Shown: positions 43,856 through 52,617, counted from the stretch's first letter. The stretch is DNA of 64,000 bases from CAYJAD01 sp964370835 (GCA_964370835.1 CAYJLO010000006.1:3199-67198), one strand, 5' to 3'. Made by a program: numbers and translations. Notes: generated by a model not told the origin, from the sequence alone.

Positions 43856-44404
43856 ATGACATTTACCCCTGCAGAACCCAAAAGTCATAAGACGCCGTGC
43901 ATTACCCTCATTGGTATGCCCGGCATTGGTAAATCCACCGTGGGCCTTGCTCTGGCAAAAGATTTAGACTGGGCCTTTGTGGACACCGATTATATCATTG
44001 AATCCCTCTACGGCGTACCTTTACAAAAGGTCACCGACGCCATGAGTAAAGAAGAATTTTTAGATGTGGAAGGGCAAGTCATTCAATCCTTACGCCTTTT
44101 TCGCACCATTATAGCCACCGGTGGCAGTGTTATTTATCGAGAAGAAGCCATGGCTCATTTACGCAGTTTGGGGCCTGTGGTGTATTTGCATGCGCCTTTG
44201 GACCTTATCCTTGAACGCATTGCCCGCAATCCGCAACGCGGCATTGCCATTGCGCCGGGGCAAACCATTGAAGATCTTTTTGAAGAGCGCGCCGCCCTCT
44301 ATACCAAGTATGCACAATGCTCTTTGGATGTGACAAGCTTCAGCCCAGAAGAATGCGTAAAAACACTTCTACATCTTTTACGCACCGAAAGGCTTATGCC
44401 TTAA
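43856..44404 (+). CDS. Shikimate-kinase-fold small-molecule kinase
   Basis: 182 residues with the shikimate kinase layout: Walker A GMPGIGKSTVG, the DxD in FVDTDYIIE, the third segment ATGGSVIYREEA, and the lid/C-terminal part EDLFEERAALYTKYA. Two places differ from true shikimate kinases: the GGG triplet that touches shikimate is GGS, and the Arg of the FRxxE segment is replaced (EEFLDVEGQVI). The substrate may therefore be something other than shikimate; homoserine is one idea, since shikimate-kinase-like homoserine kinases are reported in this group to my recollection. The ATG at 43856 has AAAGGA upstream and is used rather than the one at 43811. Confidence 0.75.
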   Translation: MTFTPAEPKSHKTPCITLIGMPGIGKSTVGLALAKDLDWAFVDTDYIIESLYGVPLQKVTDAMSKEEFLDVEGQVIQSLRLFRTIIATGGSVIYREEAMAHLRSLGPVVYLHAPLDLILERIARNPQRGIAIAPGQTIEDLFEERAALYTKYAQCSLDVTSFSPEECVKTLLHLLRTERLMP

Positions 44405-44440
44405 GTGTTACGTAAATTTTTTAAGAGTATTTTCCCATAT

Positions 44441-44474
44441 AAAAAGGCGTACCCGAGAGTACGCCTTACTTTTT
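44441..44474. terminator. Bidirectional intrinsic terminator
   Basis: AAGGCGTAC (44444-44452) pairs with GTACGCCTT (44459-44467) around a six-base loop, with T-runs on both strands. It lies between two convergent genes and touches the stop codon of the minus-strand one. Confidence 0.88.
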
Positions 44475-44902
44475 TACTTTTGGTGATACAACCACTTGCC
44501 CTTAGTGTAGGCAAGAATTTCTGTCATTTTTCGTGTGCGCTCTCGCGAGCATGGTGCTTGCAAAGCTTCTGCCTTGCTGGCCCCCTTACAGATGAAATGC
44601 AGTTCGTTATATTTTACCATGCCCACATAGTCCTGCCCCTGCCCCTTGTGCAATTGGGTGCTCACATTGTTGGTATCTACGGCAATATAACGTGCCACAT
44701 AGGCTCCGCCTTCTTGGCTCACGGCCTTTTGGCTTGGCCTTGGCAAAACATTTTGTGCCGCGTGGTTCACCAATCGCGCCGCCACTGCGTCCAATTGCGC
44801 TTTGACACGGGCCTCAGAAGCATGAGCAAGGTCTTGCCCCATGAAGATCACTGCGCAAGTCAATGCCATACCCACACAAAGCTTTGGCAAAAAATGTTTC
44901 AT
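44474..44902 (-). CDS. Small secreted protein of unknown function
   Basis: 142 residues with a signal peptide (LCVGMALTCAVIFMGQDLAHAS). The mature part is mixed alpha/beta-looking, with two Cys (FICKGASK and APCSRERT) that could form a disulfide. No family is recognised. It follows the VWA-OmpA gene by 21 bases on the same strand, so the two are probably co-transcribed and may work together at the envelope. Confidence 0.7.
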   Translation of the reverse strand: MKHFLPKLCVGMALTCAVIFMGQDLAHASEARVKAQLDAVAARLVNHAAQNVLPRPSQKAVSQEGGAYVARYIAVDTNNVSTQLHKGQGQDYVGMVKYNELHFICKGASKAEALQAPCSRERTRKMTEILAYTKGKWLYHQK

Positions 44903-44923
44903 ATTTTATCCTGCATCCAAGAA

Positions 44924-45925
44924 TTATTCTTGGAAAAGTAATTCCACACGACGGTTTAAATAACGGCCTTCGGAAGTTTGGTTATCATATTTATAAGACT
45001 TACCGCGGCCCATGGCACCAAGACGTCCTGCGGGCACACCTTGTTGCATGAGGAATGTTTGCACCGCTTGTGCGCGTCTTTCAGAAAGGCCAACATTATA
45101 GGCATCATCGCCAATAAAGTCGGTCCAACCTTCAATGAATACGCGCTTATTGGGATAGTTCTTAATGATGATGGCAGCAGCCATGAGAGTATTTTGTGCG
45201 GCGGCATCCAGTACAGCGGAATCAAAAGCAAAGTTTACACCGCGTAGTACAACCACCTCTTCTGTTTCATCACACCAAATATCCAAAACAAATTTCTTCA
45301 AAGCGCCGTCATCGGAAGCGAGCACCACACCCTCTGCCACCTTGGCGGCAGGGTTCAATGCGGCCACGGCGGCAATCATTTCTTTTTCCTTTTCGGTTTC
45401 GGCAAAGGAAATTATATGCACCACCATGCCACGCTGTGTGGCATAAATATTTCTTACCACGTCCACCAAGTTCACGCCGCGGTTATTACCACCGTCGGTG
45501 ACCAAAATAATGGCGGCATTGCGTTGCATGCCGGCAATCCATGGCTCATAGGTTTGCAAACCTGTACCCAAGGGGGTGAGACGACCATAAATGGGAAAAT
45601 CACTGTGTAAATTATTCAACGCACCTTGCATGCCTGCACGATCCCAAGGACCTTGATTGACAATGCTTGTGGCAGGAGCCAAAGTATGCAAGCCTCCGGC
45701 GTAATCCAATTGCGGAATAACGGCATTGATGCGCTGTAAAACAACCTTAGCAATATCCACTTTGGGCTCATCAATTCGCGAGTGCGAAAGCATCATGGAG
45801 CCGGAATAGTCTACCAAAAAATCAAAACTGGCAATTTTTTTGCCACAAATAAGCTCGGCTTTTGCAAATGAAGGCACCAAAGCCATTACCATCAATAGAA
45901 ATATAAGTTTGCGTAAAAAAAGCAC
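44924..45925 (-). CDS. VWA-domain protein with C-terminal OmpA-like peptidoglycan-binding domain
   Basis: 333 residues. The start is a GTG at 45925 with AGGAGG five bases upstream; the open frame runs 11 codons further to an ATG without such a site. Signal peptide (LIFLLMVMALVPSFAKA). A von Willebrand A domain with MIDAS residues (FDFLVDYSGSMM and ILVTDGGNN) spans about 25-205. An OmpA-like domain (VNFAFDSAVLDAAAQNTLMAA, in part; IEGWTDFIGDDAYNVGLSERRA; LNRRVELLF) spans 215-333. A secreted adhesion or assembly protein fixed to the cell wall is likely. It is not a classical Pal, since there is no lipobox. Confidence 0.87.
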   Translation of the reverse strand: MLFLRKLIFLLMVMALVPSFAKAELICGKKIASFDFLVDYSGSMMLSHSRIDEPKVDIAKVVLQRINAVIPQLDYAGGLHTLAPATSIVNQGPWDRAGMQGALNNLHSDFPIYGRLTPLGTGLQTYEPWIAGMQRNAAIILVTDGGNNRGVNLVDVVRNIYATQRGMVVHIISFAETEKEKEMIAAVAALNPAAKVAEGVVLASDDGALKKFVLDIWCDETEEVVVLRGVNFAFDSAVLDAAAQNTLMAAAIIIKNYPNKRVFIEGWTDFIGDDAYNVGLSERRAQAVQTFLMQQGVPAGRLGAMGRGKSYKYDNQTSEGRYLNRRVELLFQE

Positions 45926-46194
45926 AATTCCTCCTAGACACATTCTCAAACGTGGCAATTTACAGATATTTTACGAAACACTTTACGCTTCGCACATAAT
46001 TCTATATAAGATTTTTATACACTTAGCAATATATTATCCTATGGATACCATATCTTAACACCCATGGGTATCAGACTACTAGACAATTTCTCGCAACGCA
46101 CGGTCTTTAGAGTTTAGCTAAGCCTTCGCACATACTCTGTAGCTAACCTCTTAGTTATGCCATGCCTAACGCCGTAAGCTTATGGAGCCTGCCC

Positions 46195-47058
46195 ATGCCT
46201 ACACTACCTTTTTATAAAGTGAGCCCCAGCGGCAATACCACTATTTTATTGGAAGGCCTACATTTAAGCACAGAACAAATGCTTGATATTTCATCCAAAG
46301 CCCTCTGTCCAACACATCTTGGCGGTGAGCAAGTGGGTTTTGTGGATGTGCAAAAGGGCATCTTACGCATGGCCGGCGGTGAATTTTGCGGCAACGCCAC
46401 CAGAGCCTTGGGCTTGCTCATGGCCACGCAAGGCGGTTGCCTGGAACCTGGTTGTTCATGGCAAGGTTGCATAAGTACGTCGGGCTTTGATCAGCCTTTG
46501 CACGTGACGGTGAAGATGCCCGAAGTGGATAATATACGGCATGGGCACGATGTATCCTTGCACATTCCCGTTGCCACGCCACCCCTCATGCGAGAGCTGG
46601 CCAAAGGCATTGTGCTGGTGAGTTTGCCGGGCATTAGCCACCTACTTATCGATGCAGAGATCTATCCTTTTTCGGAAAAACATTGGCAAGAAAATGCCCA
46701 TGATTTACGCAAAAAATTTGCTCTGGAGCATTTTCCCGCCGTGGGATGCCTTTGGTGGCAAGCCATTAAAGGGCCGCACTCTCAGCATTTATTGTGTGCT
46801 TTAGACATGCACCCTGTGGTACTGGTGAAAAATCCCTACACCTTATATTATGAAAATGCTTGCGGCTCCGGAACCTTGGCCTTGGGCCTTTGGCTACAAA
46901 GGCATAGCGGCAAAGAAGAATTTTATGTGCGCCAACCGGGCGGCTATTTAAGCCTTTCTCTGCATAAAGCCTCCGTTCCTCAGGAGGGACTTACGGCCAT
47001 CTTGGGCGGCCCTGTGCATCTTGTGGCCCAAGGGCAAACCTATTTTAGCAATGTATAA
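46195..47058 (+). CDS. DapF-fold amino-acid racemase/epimerase, CntK-like
   Basis: 287 residues. The two catalytic-type cysteines of the cofactor-independent racemase fold are present: Cys65 in GGEFCGNATRA and Cys223 in ENACGSGTLALG. The N-terminus FYKVSPSGNTTILLE and the segment GGEQVGFVD recall CntK (histidine racemase of staphylopine synthesis) more than classical DapF. CntK usually neighbours CntL and CntM opine-metallophore genes; none are here. It could make a D-amino acid for another purpose. ATG 46195 has GGAG upstream; the open frame begins 11 codons earlier. It precedes the 1016-residue gene by 26 bases, suggesting a two-gene unit. Confidence 0.75.
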   Translation: MPTLPFYKVSPSGNTTILLEGLHLSTEQMLDISSKALCPTHLGGEQVGFVDVQKGILRMAGGEFCGNATRALGLLMATQGGCLEPGCSWQGCISTSGFDQPLHVTVKMPEVDNIRHGHDVSLHIPVATPPLMRELAKGIVLVSLPGISHLLIDAEIYPFSEKHWQENAHDLRKKFALEHFPAVGCLWWQAIKGPHSQHLLCALDMHPVVLVKNPYTLYYENACGSGTLALGLWLQRHSGKEEFYVRQPGGYLSLSLHKASVPQEGLTAILGGPVHLVAQGQTYFSNV

Positions 47059-47084
47059 GACTCGTCCATTATAAAGGAAATGCC

Positions 47085-50000
47085 ATGCTCGGAAGAAGTT
47101 TCTTTTTTGACAAGCAAGACCATGAACTGCTTACCTTTGTTAATAAAGTTCTTATTATGCAAAGGGAAGACAGAGTCAGCGAAGACATGCTACATGTCAA
47201 TTTGCATCCCCATGGCATAAAAACCTTAGCCCTTTCGCGAGATATGCGTGTGGCCAATGCCATGATTCGTCTGCTTGGCAGCACCAAGAATGATGACTCA
47301 GCCTATCGCTTACAAGCCCTACGCACCCTTTTTGATGAGATGCTCAATAGCGCCTTGACGGAATTTCGTCGTAATACGGCGCGCGTTTTGGTGGAAATCA
47401 TGAAAGCCCTCATTCGCGCCCAAGGAAATACGGAAAAGCAACTCTATCTTGCCAGTGATTTTCGACGTGTGGCTCAGGGCAAACCGCATATTGTGCGTAA
47501 ATATTTAAAAGAATACGGCCTCTTGGAGATGCCTGAAAATTGGTCACAGCTCACCTTTGACCATCACGTGCACGACGCCAACTCCAAGGGGCGCAAAAGC
47601 CCCACGCACCTCATTATGGATAGCGCCCTTAAGGGTATTCGCTACCTCACGGTTATTTATTATAATTTCATTGATGAAGAAGCCGCTTCTGAGCTTTTAC
47701 ATGCGGCGCAAATCATTGGTTTGCATTTACGCATTGGCATTGAATTTTCGTTGCCCTTTGATGAAAAACATGTGCAATTTGTGTGGGCGCCAAGGTACAC
47801 GTCCAATCCTGTAAAATTCATGGAATTTTTAGCAGAAAAGCCCGTGCAAGTGCTCATGCAAAGCGGTCGCGAAGCTTCAGCATGGCGCGCTCTAGGCGTA
47901 TATGACCTTTTGCAAGCATGGAACACCACCCACAGCCAGCATTTGGCACAAGCCATCGGTGTGGATGCTCAAGAACTTGGCCCCATTAGCCAGGAAAATT
48001 TCAAAACTTGCGTTGGCGCAGGGCAAGCTTCTTTAAATCACTTGGCAGAATGTATTTATAGCCACATGGCGCCTGCCCTTAAAGCCCGCCGCCAAGAAAT
48101 TATTAAACAAGCCAAAGAGCTGAATCCTCAAAATCAGCAGCAGCAATTGGATATTTTACAAGAGCAAAAGGCCTTACTCAATGACCTGTCCATAGACTAC
48201 ATCTATGACACCTATGTGAATCCGGCCTTGGAAAAAAATGTTAACCTTTGCACCATCTGCAAAAATGACCCTAACCGCCCTGAGCTTCTACGCTTAACGC
48301 CGCTTTCTTTGTTGGATTGGATCACCTCCATTCAATCGGGGGGCTTTCTTACCTTGCAAGTGGGTCGCTTAACCTGTGAAGATGTGCTGGTGCTTTTATG
48401 GCAGTGTCAGGGGCTCATCTCCCATTTGGAGGTTTTCAATGTGCAACAATGGCAAGACGGCCGTTTGGAGCATATTGAAGCCATCAACGCCCTACAACAA
48501 GCGCTGAACTTAGGCTCTGCACCACGCTTGAAAAATATTGTCTTGCTCCTACTACAAAAAAGAGAAGCGCAAGATGCGCAGTTTTTTGACTGTCCACAGC
48601 ATAAAAGACGTAAAGAAGTGCTACGCGAAATCTTGGGTAATATCATGTCATTGAAGAATTTATATTCTTCGCCCAAGTTGCGCTCACGAATGGGCACCAA
48701 TACCACCGACCGCACCAATAGCCATAGGCATATGGGATTGGTTTTTCCCGAAACCTTACCACACAGTGCGGCGAAAATTTTGGCCAAGGAAGGCAAAGTT
48801 GACGAAGTGCCCTTCACCATAGACATACACTATCTCGTGCGCCACACGCCCAGTAAGGTACTGGCGCAAAAAAGCCTCTTTACGCGCATTATTCGAGCAT
48901 TACCGGGAGGTGCGCAATACGGCTATGTGAAGAAAAAGGAATGGCGCAGCCATTCTGCTTCAGCCGCCTATGGCAAAGAAAGCAATATTTGCTTGCTGGA
49001 AAGCCTACAAAAGAAAGAAAAAGTGGTGGCCAAAGAAGGAAAACTCCCCCCCAAGGAGCACCTTAACACCAATCTTTCCAATGTATTGAAAGTTGTCTTG
49101 GGCTTTATTCCAGCCAGTTTCGCCTTTTATTATACGCAAACATGGTGGGTGCTAGCCTGGTTTGGCCCCGTCATTTGGTTTGGCATCACCGGTGTGCGCA
49201 ATATTGTGCAATTTGTGGTGGCAGGCAGGGGTTTACACCGCTACAGCCTCATGCGTTGGAATGAGCATGTGAGCTGGTCGCGCCTGTGTGACTCTCTGCT
49301 TTATACGGGCTTTTCGGTGCCACTCTTGGAATTGGGCGTTCGTACCTTATTGTTGCAAGACTTGCTCAACATGAACACCACCACCCACACGGTGTTGGTA
49401 TACACCATCATGTCTGTGGTCAACGGTCTGTATATCTCTTGGCATAATATCATTCGAGGACTCCCCAAAGAGGCCGTCATAGGCAATCTTTTCCGCTCTG
49501 CCCTGGCCATCCCCATGGCTTTGCTCTTCAACACTCTGGTGCTGGATTTTCTTATCTATGTGGCTCAAGTGGATAACGCGCAAGCGTTGGTGGCCACATC
49601 GTCTGCCATCATATCAAAGATGGCCTCAGACACGGTGGCGGCCCTCATTGAAGGCTATGCAGACAAGAAAAACCTTGTTCGCATGCGCACTTGGGACTAT
49701 AAGAGTAAGCTTAGGGATCTTTTCCAAACCTATGTGCGTTTGGACTTGGCCTTTCCCCATGAAGATATCAATGACATGTTACGCTCGCCGCGCGTACTTT
49801 TACAAAGGGTGGCGGACAAAGATAAACAGCTCTATGCGGAAATAATCATTAATGCCCTTGATTTACAATACTTTTGGTACTATCGACCGCGTTCCAAAGA
49901 GGTCTGTAAAAAGTATGTTCAGCGTATGACACAAGAAGAACGCACAGCCTTTGCCTTTTTACAATTGGTGCTCATGCAAGAAAGGCATGTAAGCCAGCTC

Positions 50001-50135
50001 TTTGTGGATGGTCTGGTGGGGCGTAATTTTAGCTCTTCTTTGGCCTTTTACCTTAAAACCCATCGCGAATATGTGAAGACACAATTACAAATGTGCGCCG
50101 TAAAGTATGAGGAAGAAGATCAAGACGCGGCCTAG
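47085..50135 (+). CDS. Large PHP-like/membrane protein of unknown function
   Basis: 1016 residues. N-terminal ~150 residues: helical, with LNSALTEFRRNTARVLVEIM. Around residue 158 a PHP-phosphoesterase-like motif appears, FDHHVHDANSKGRKSPTHLI, in the position of the usual DxHxHTxxSDGxxxP, followed by LRIGIEFSLPFDEKHVQFVW, like the PHP second strand. Some metal ligands appear altered. A CTIC knuckle lies near 390. From about 660 to 860 there are five or six hydrophobic helices (VVLGFIPASFAFYYT, VLAWFGPVIWFGI). The C-terminal 150 residues are soluble and helical. No characterised homologue is known to me. Confidence 0.7.
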   Translation: MLGRSFFFDKQDHELLTFVNKVLIMQREDRVSEDMLHVNLHPHGIKTLALSRDMRVANAMIRLLGSTKNDDSAYRLQALRTLFDEMLNSALTEFRRNTARVLVEIMKALIRAQGNTEKQLYLASDFRRVAQGKPHIVRKYLKEYGLLEMPENWSQLTFDHHVHDANSKGRKSPTHLIMDSALKGIRYLTVIYYNFIDEEAASELLHAAQIIGLHLRIGIEFSLPFDEKHVQFVWAPRYTSNPVKFMEFLAEKPVQVLMQSGREASAWRALGVYDLLQAWNTTHSQHLAQAIGVDAQELGPISQENFKTCVGAGQASLNHLAECIYSHMAPALKARRQEIIKQAKELNPQNQQQQLDILQEQKALLNDLSIDYIYDTYVNPALEKNVNLCTICKNDPNRPELLRLTPLSLLDWITSIQSGGFLTLQVGRLTCEDVLVLLWQCQGLISHLEVFNVQQWQDGRLEHIEAINALQQALNLGSAPRLKNIVLLLLQKREAQDAQFFDCPQHKRRKEVLREILGNIMSLKNLYSSPKLRSRMGTNTTDRTNSHRHMGLVFPETLPHSAAKILAKEGKVDEVPFTIDIHYLVRHTPSKVLAQKSLFTRIIRALPGGAQYGYVKKKEWRSHSASAAYGKESNICLLESLQKKEKVVAKEGKLPPKEHLNTNLSNVLKVVLGFIPASFAFYYTQTWWVLAWFGPVIWFGITGVRNIVQFVVAGRGLHRYSLMRWNEHVSWSRLCDSLLYTGFSVPLLELGVRTLLLQDLLNMNTTTHTVLVYTIMSVVNGLYISWHNIIRGLPKEAVIGNLFRSALAIPMALLFNTLVLDFLIYVAQVDNAQALVATSSAIISKMASDTVAALIEGYADKKNLVRMRTWDYKSKLRDLFQTYVRLDLAFPHEDINDMLRSPRVLLQRVADKDKQLYAEIIINALDLQYFWYYRPRSKEVCKKYVQRMTQEERTAFAFLQLVLMQERHVSQLFVDGLVGRNFSSSLAFYLKTHREYVKTQLQMCAVKYEEEDQDAA

Positions 50136-50266
50136 CATACTTGTATGATAGAATATTTTTCCTATTCTTATGGGTGGTTTCTTTTCTGAAAAAATACACA
50201 CAAAGGGCATAAGCACTTTATGTGGCGCGCAAGGTAAACAAAAAATCAACACGGTCGATAAGAGTT

Positions 50267-50309
50267 TAGGGGACTTGAGATCGTTTTCCCACGTAAAGCT
50301 AAGTCCCTA
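50267..50309. repeat. Imperfect inverted repeat upstream of a sigma-54 promoter
   Basis: TAGGGGACTTGAG (50267-50279) and CTAAGTCCCTA (50299-50309) pair over 10-11 positions with small mismatches. The centre lies about 75 bases upstream of the -24 element at 50362, a normal distance for an enhancer-binding-protein site. Could also be a terminator remnant for the preceding gene. Confidence 0.35.
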
Positions 50310-50361
50310 TCTAGCAGTGGGCCCAGTAAAGAGTATGTAGCCACACAGGGTGGCACGGTCA

Positions 50362-50377
50362 TGGCACAGCATTTGCT
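50362..50377 (+). promoter_or_regulatory. Sigma-54 promoter of the lytic transglycosylase gene
   Basis: TGGCACagcatTTGCT: both the -24 (TGGCAC) and -12 (TTGCT) elements match consensus with the right 5-base spacing. An overlapping degenerate copy (TGGCACggtcaTGGC) begins at 50351. The start codon of the downstream gene is about 58 bases on. An activator of the NtrC class would be required. Confidence 0.85.
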
Positions 50378-50434
50378 TAAAATGTACCGATGGACGGAGT
50401 ATTGACGTTGAACACTCAACGCCGAGGATGCGCT

Positions 50435-51592
50435 ATGCACAAAAAAACGCCTTTATGGAATTTTTTACATAAACTGGTACAGGCCGCCACGGTGACGGGC
50501 TATACCAGCGCTGGTGTTGTGCTCTCTTTATTTTTGGTGGGCTTCGTGCCACCCATGGAGGGACATTCTGTGCGCCGTCCGGCAGAGAAAAAGGTAGCGC
50601 AATTACGCCCTCAAGACTATCCTCTACCCATAGTACACAATACCAACGGAACTTCCTTTCGCGCCGCCGTAAGCAAAGAAAAAATTTACGCCAATGCTTC
50701 CACCAATGCGCCATCTCATACGCAAAAAAATTGGGTGGACTTTTCATCGCAGCATATTGTGCTCCATACACAGTTAGGCTCAAAAAAGCTGGATAACGGC
50801 GCACTAGCCTTCACCGTTATCATGGCAGAAGAAGCCGCTTTGTTTGAAAAAGACAGCGCCTTGCTCAGTACGCAGCCGGCTCAACTTGGAGAAGCTCTAG
50901 GCCATAGCGGTAAGCCCTTACGCTGGCAACAAAGCACTTTCCCCCAAGATCCACACGAACCGGCTTCCTTCGATCCCATGTGTGATTTAGAACGCCCCAG
51001 CATGGAAGCTCTGCAAGCAAAAGTTCTGGCCAGAGCCTATGCGCCCGCATCCGGTGAAAGCTATGTGAGCGCTGCGCGCCGCTATCAGCCCATTGTGAAC
51101 AAATTGGCCAAGCGCTTTAAACTACGCCCATCCTTACTTTTTGCCATCATTCATACGGAAAGTAATTTTCGCCCTCGCCTCATGAGCCCTGCCAAAGCCA
51201 TGGGACTTATGCAAATTTTGCCTTCCACCGCCGGCGGAGAGGTTTATAGATATTTATACGGGCGCAATGCCATTGTGAGCTATGAAGAGCTGGCACGCGC
51301 GGAAACCAATATCACCTATGGGGCCACCTATTTTCATTTGCTCATGACGCAACACCTCAATGGCGTGGTGCAGCATCGCTCCCGCGAAATATGTGCCATT
51401 GCAGCCTATAATATGGGTATAGGGCGTCTTATGCGCTATTTTGGATCCACGGCAGAGGAGGCTTTTGCTCACATTAATCGCCTCACACCCCACCAAGTGT
51501 ATACGCACCTCACGCAAACCCTACCCATATCTGAAACCCGCACGTATGTTTCACGTGTAAACCACCGAGAGTCCCTTTATAAAAACATGTAA
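50435..51592 (+). CDS. MltC-like membrane-bound lytic transglycosylase
   Basis: 385 residues. An N-terminal hydrophobic stretch (TSAGVVLSLFLVGFVPP) acts as signal or anchor. The middle (NWVDFSSQHIVLHTQL) fits the MltC N-terminal (DUF3393) fold, and the SLT domain spans about 210-385. Catalytic Glu242 in IIHTESNF; then MSPAKAMGLMQILPSTAGG, AIAAYNMGIGRLMRYF and the MltC-type ending INRLTPHQVYTHLTQTLP followed by SETRTYVSRVN. No lipobox is seen. It cleaves peptidoglycan glycan strands to 1,6-anhydro ends. Of several in-frame starts, ATG 50435 has the best ribosome binding site. Transcribed from a sigma-54 promoter. Confidence 0.88.
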   Translation: MHKKTPLWNFLHKLVQAATVTGYTSAGVVLSLFLVGFVPPMEGHSVRRPAEKKVAQLRPQDYPLPIVHNTNGTSFRAAVSKEKIYANASTNAPSHTQKNWVDFSSQHIVLHTQLGSKKLDNGALAFTVIMAEEAALFEKDSALLSTQPAQLGEALGHSGKPLRWQQSTFPQDPHEPASFDPMCDLERPSMEALQAKVLARAYAPASGESYVSAARRYQPIVNKLAKRFKLRPSLLFAIIHTESNFRPRLMSPAKAMGLMQILPSTAGGEVYRYLYGRNAIVSYEELARAETNITYGATYFHLLMTQHLNGVVQHRSREICAIAAYNMGIGRLMRYFGSTAEEAFAHINRLTPHQVYTHLTQTLPISETRTYVSRVNHRESLYKNM

Positions 51593-51760
51593 ACGCACCC
51601 TCAGGATGCTCTACATAAAACTTGTATTTTTCATAAAAAAAACATACATTGAGCGTTGGCTTTTTTTCAAAAGCTAACGCTTTGTTTTTATTCAAAAACC
51701 TAAGAGAGCACCACGAAACTTACATCGCTGTGCCTTTTTCAAAAATACTAAGGAGTTTTT

Positions 51761-52357
51761 ATGTTACGCATTCTTCCTCTCATGCTGTTGACCTTAGGGC
51801 TTTTAACAGCTTGCAATAGCCCCTCTGAGGCTCCCAAAGCAACCACCACTGCCGCTGTGCAAACCATTGCCATCGTGGACACAGCTAAAATCTTTCGTGA
51901 AAGCGCACCCGGTAAAGCCGGCGTAGACTTTTTGAAGAGCATTCAAGCTGATATGCAAATTGCTTTGGCCACTTTACAAGCTAAAGTGCAAGCTGACCCC
52001 GAAAATATGGAATTACAACAAGAAGCCCAAGCTACTTTTGGCCAATTGCAACAACGCATGAGCGCAGAAGAGCAAAATGTGGTAAATATCCTCAATGAAT
52101 TAGTACAGAAAAGCTTGGACGAGTATCGCACAACCAAGAACATTTCCGTCATTGTGGGCACAGAGGCTGCTCTTTCCTTTGACAAAACTGTGGACGTGAC
52201 CGGCGATATTATTGTTGCCATGGACAAGCATAAGGTTGAGTACAAATCCATCATGCCTGAAGAAGAAAAAGCCGCTCCTGCAGCTCCAGAAGCCGCCCCC
52301 AAGGCAGACGCTGAGCAAGAAGCTGCTCCTGCCACCGAAGGCGAAAAAAGCAACTAA
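51761..52357 (+). CDS. OmpH/Skp-like lipoprotein
   Basis: 198 residues with a type II signal peptide: lipobox LLTAC, Cys18. The mature part has TIAIVDTAKIFRES, as at the start of Skp/OmpH proteins, then a long coiled coil (about 60-120, rich in Gln/Glu/Ala) and a short beta segment (NISVIVGTEAALSFDKTVDVT, in part). The tail is Ala/Pro/Glu-rich. Skp is a soluble periplasmic chaperone; a lipid-anchored version could hold outer-membrane clients near a membrane. AAGGAG lies before the ATG. Monocistronic with its own terminator. Confidence 0.85.
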   Translation: MLRILPLMLLTLGLLTACNSPSEAPKATTTAAVQTIAIVDTAKIFRESAPGKAGVDFLKSIQADMQIALATLQAKVQADPENMELQQEAQATFGQLQQRMSAEEQNVVNILNELVQKSLDEYRTTKNISVIVGTEAALSFDKTVDVTGDIIVAMDKHKVEYKSIMPEEEKAAPAAPEAAPKADAEQEAAPATEGEKSN

Positions 52358-52378
52358 GCTTCCCTAGTTAACTCTATT

Positions 52379-52417
52379 TAAGCGCTGTTCTTTCCAAGAA
52401 GGGACAGCGCTTTTTTT
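52379..52417 (+). terminator. Intrinsic terminator after the OmpH-like gene
   Basis: AGCGCTGT (52381-52388) pairs with ACAGCGCT (52404-52411), extended by an A-T pair, then seven T in all. Confidence 0.9.
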
Positions 52418-52534
52418 GCGTGCACAGCGTCGCACCCCTCTCATGAGGACATCATATATTTGTGCAAAAAATGTCTCCTGCACGGGAGTATTGTTTTACA
52501 GCCACTGCCTAATAATCATACAACGCGAACACCT

Positions 52535-52555
52535 TGTGTATATTTTTTATACACA
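52535..52555. promoter_or_regulatory. Perfect dyad, candidate enhancer site for a sigma-54 activator
   Basis: TGTGTATA (52535-52542), five T, TATACACA (52548-52555): a perfect 8-bp inverted repeat centred about 73 bases upstream of the -24 element. The position suits an activator of the NtrC class. Confidence 0.55.
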
Positions 52556-52617
52556 TACAAAAAAACAGTAAAATCATTTTAGTTGTCATAACAACGAATT
52601 AGACTATTTTCACATTT

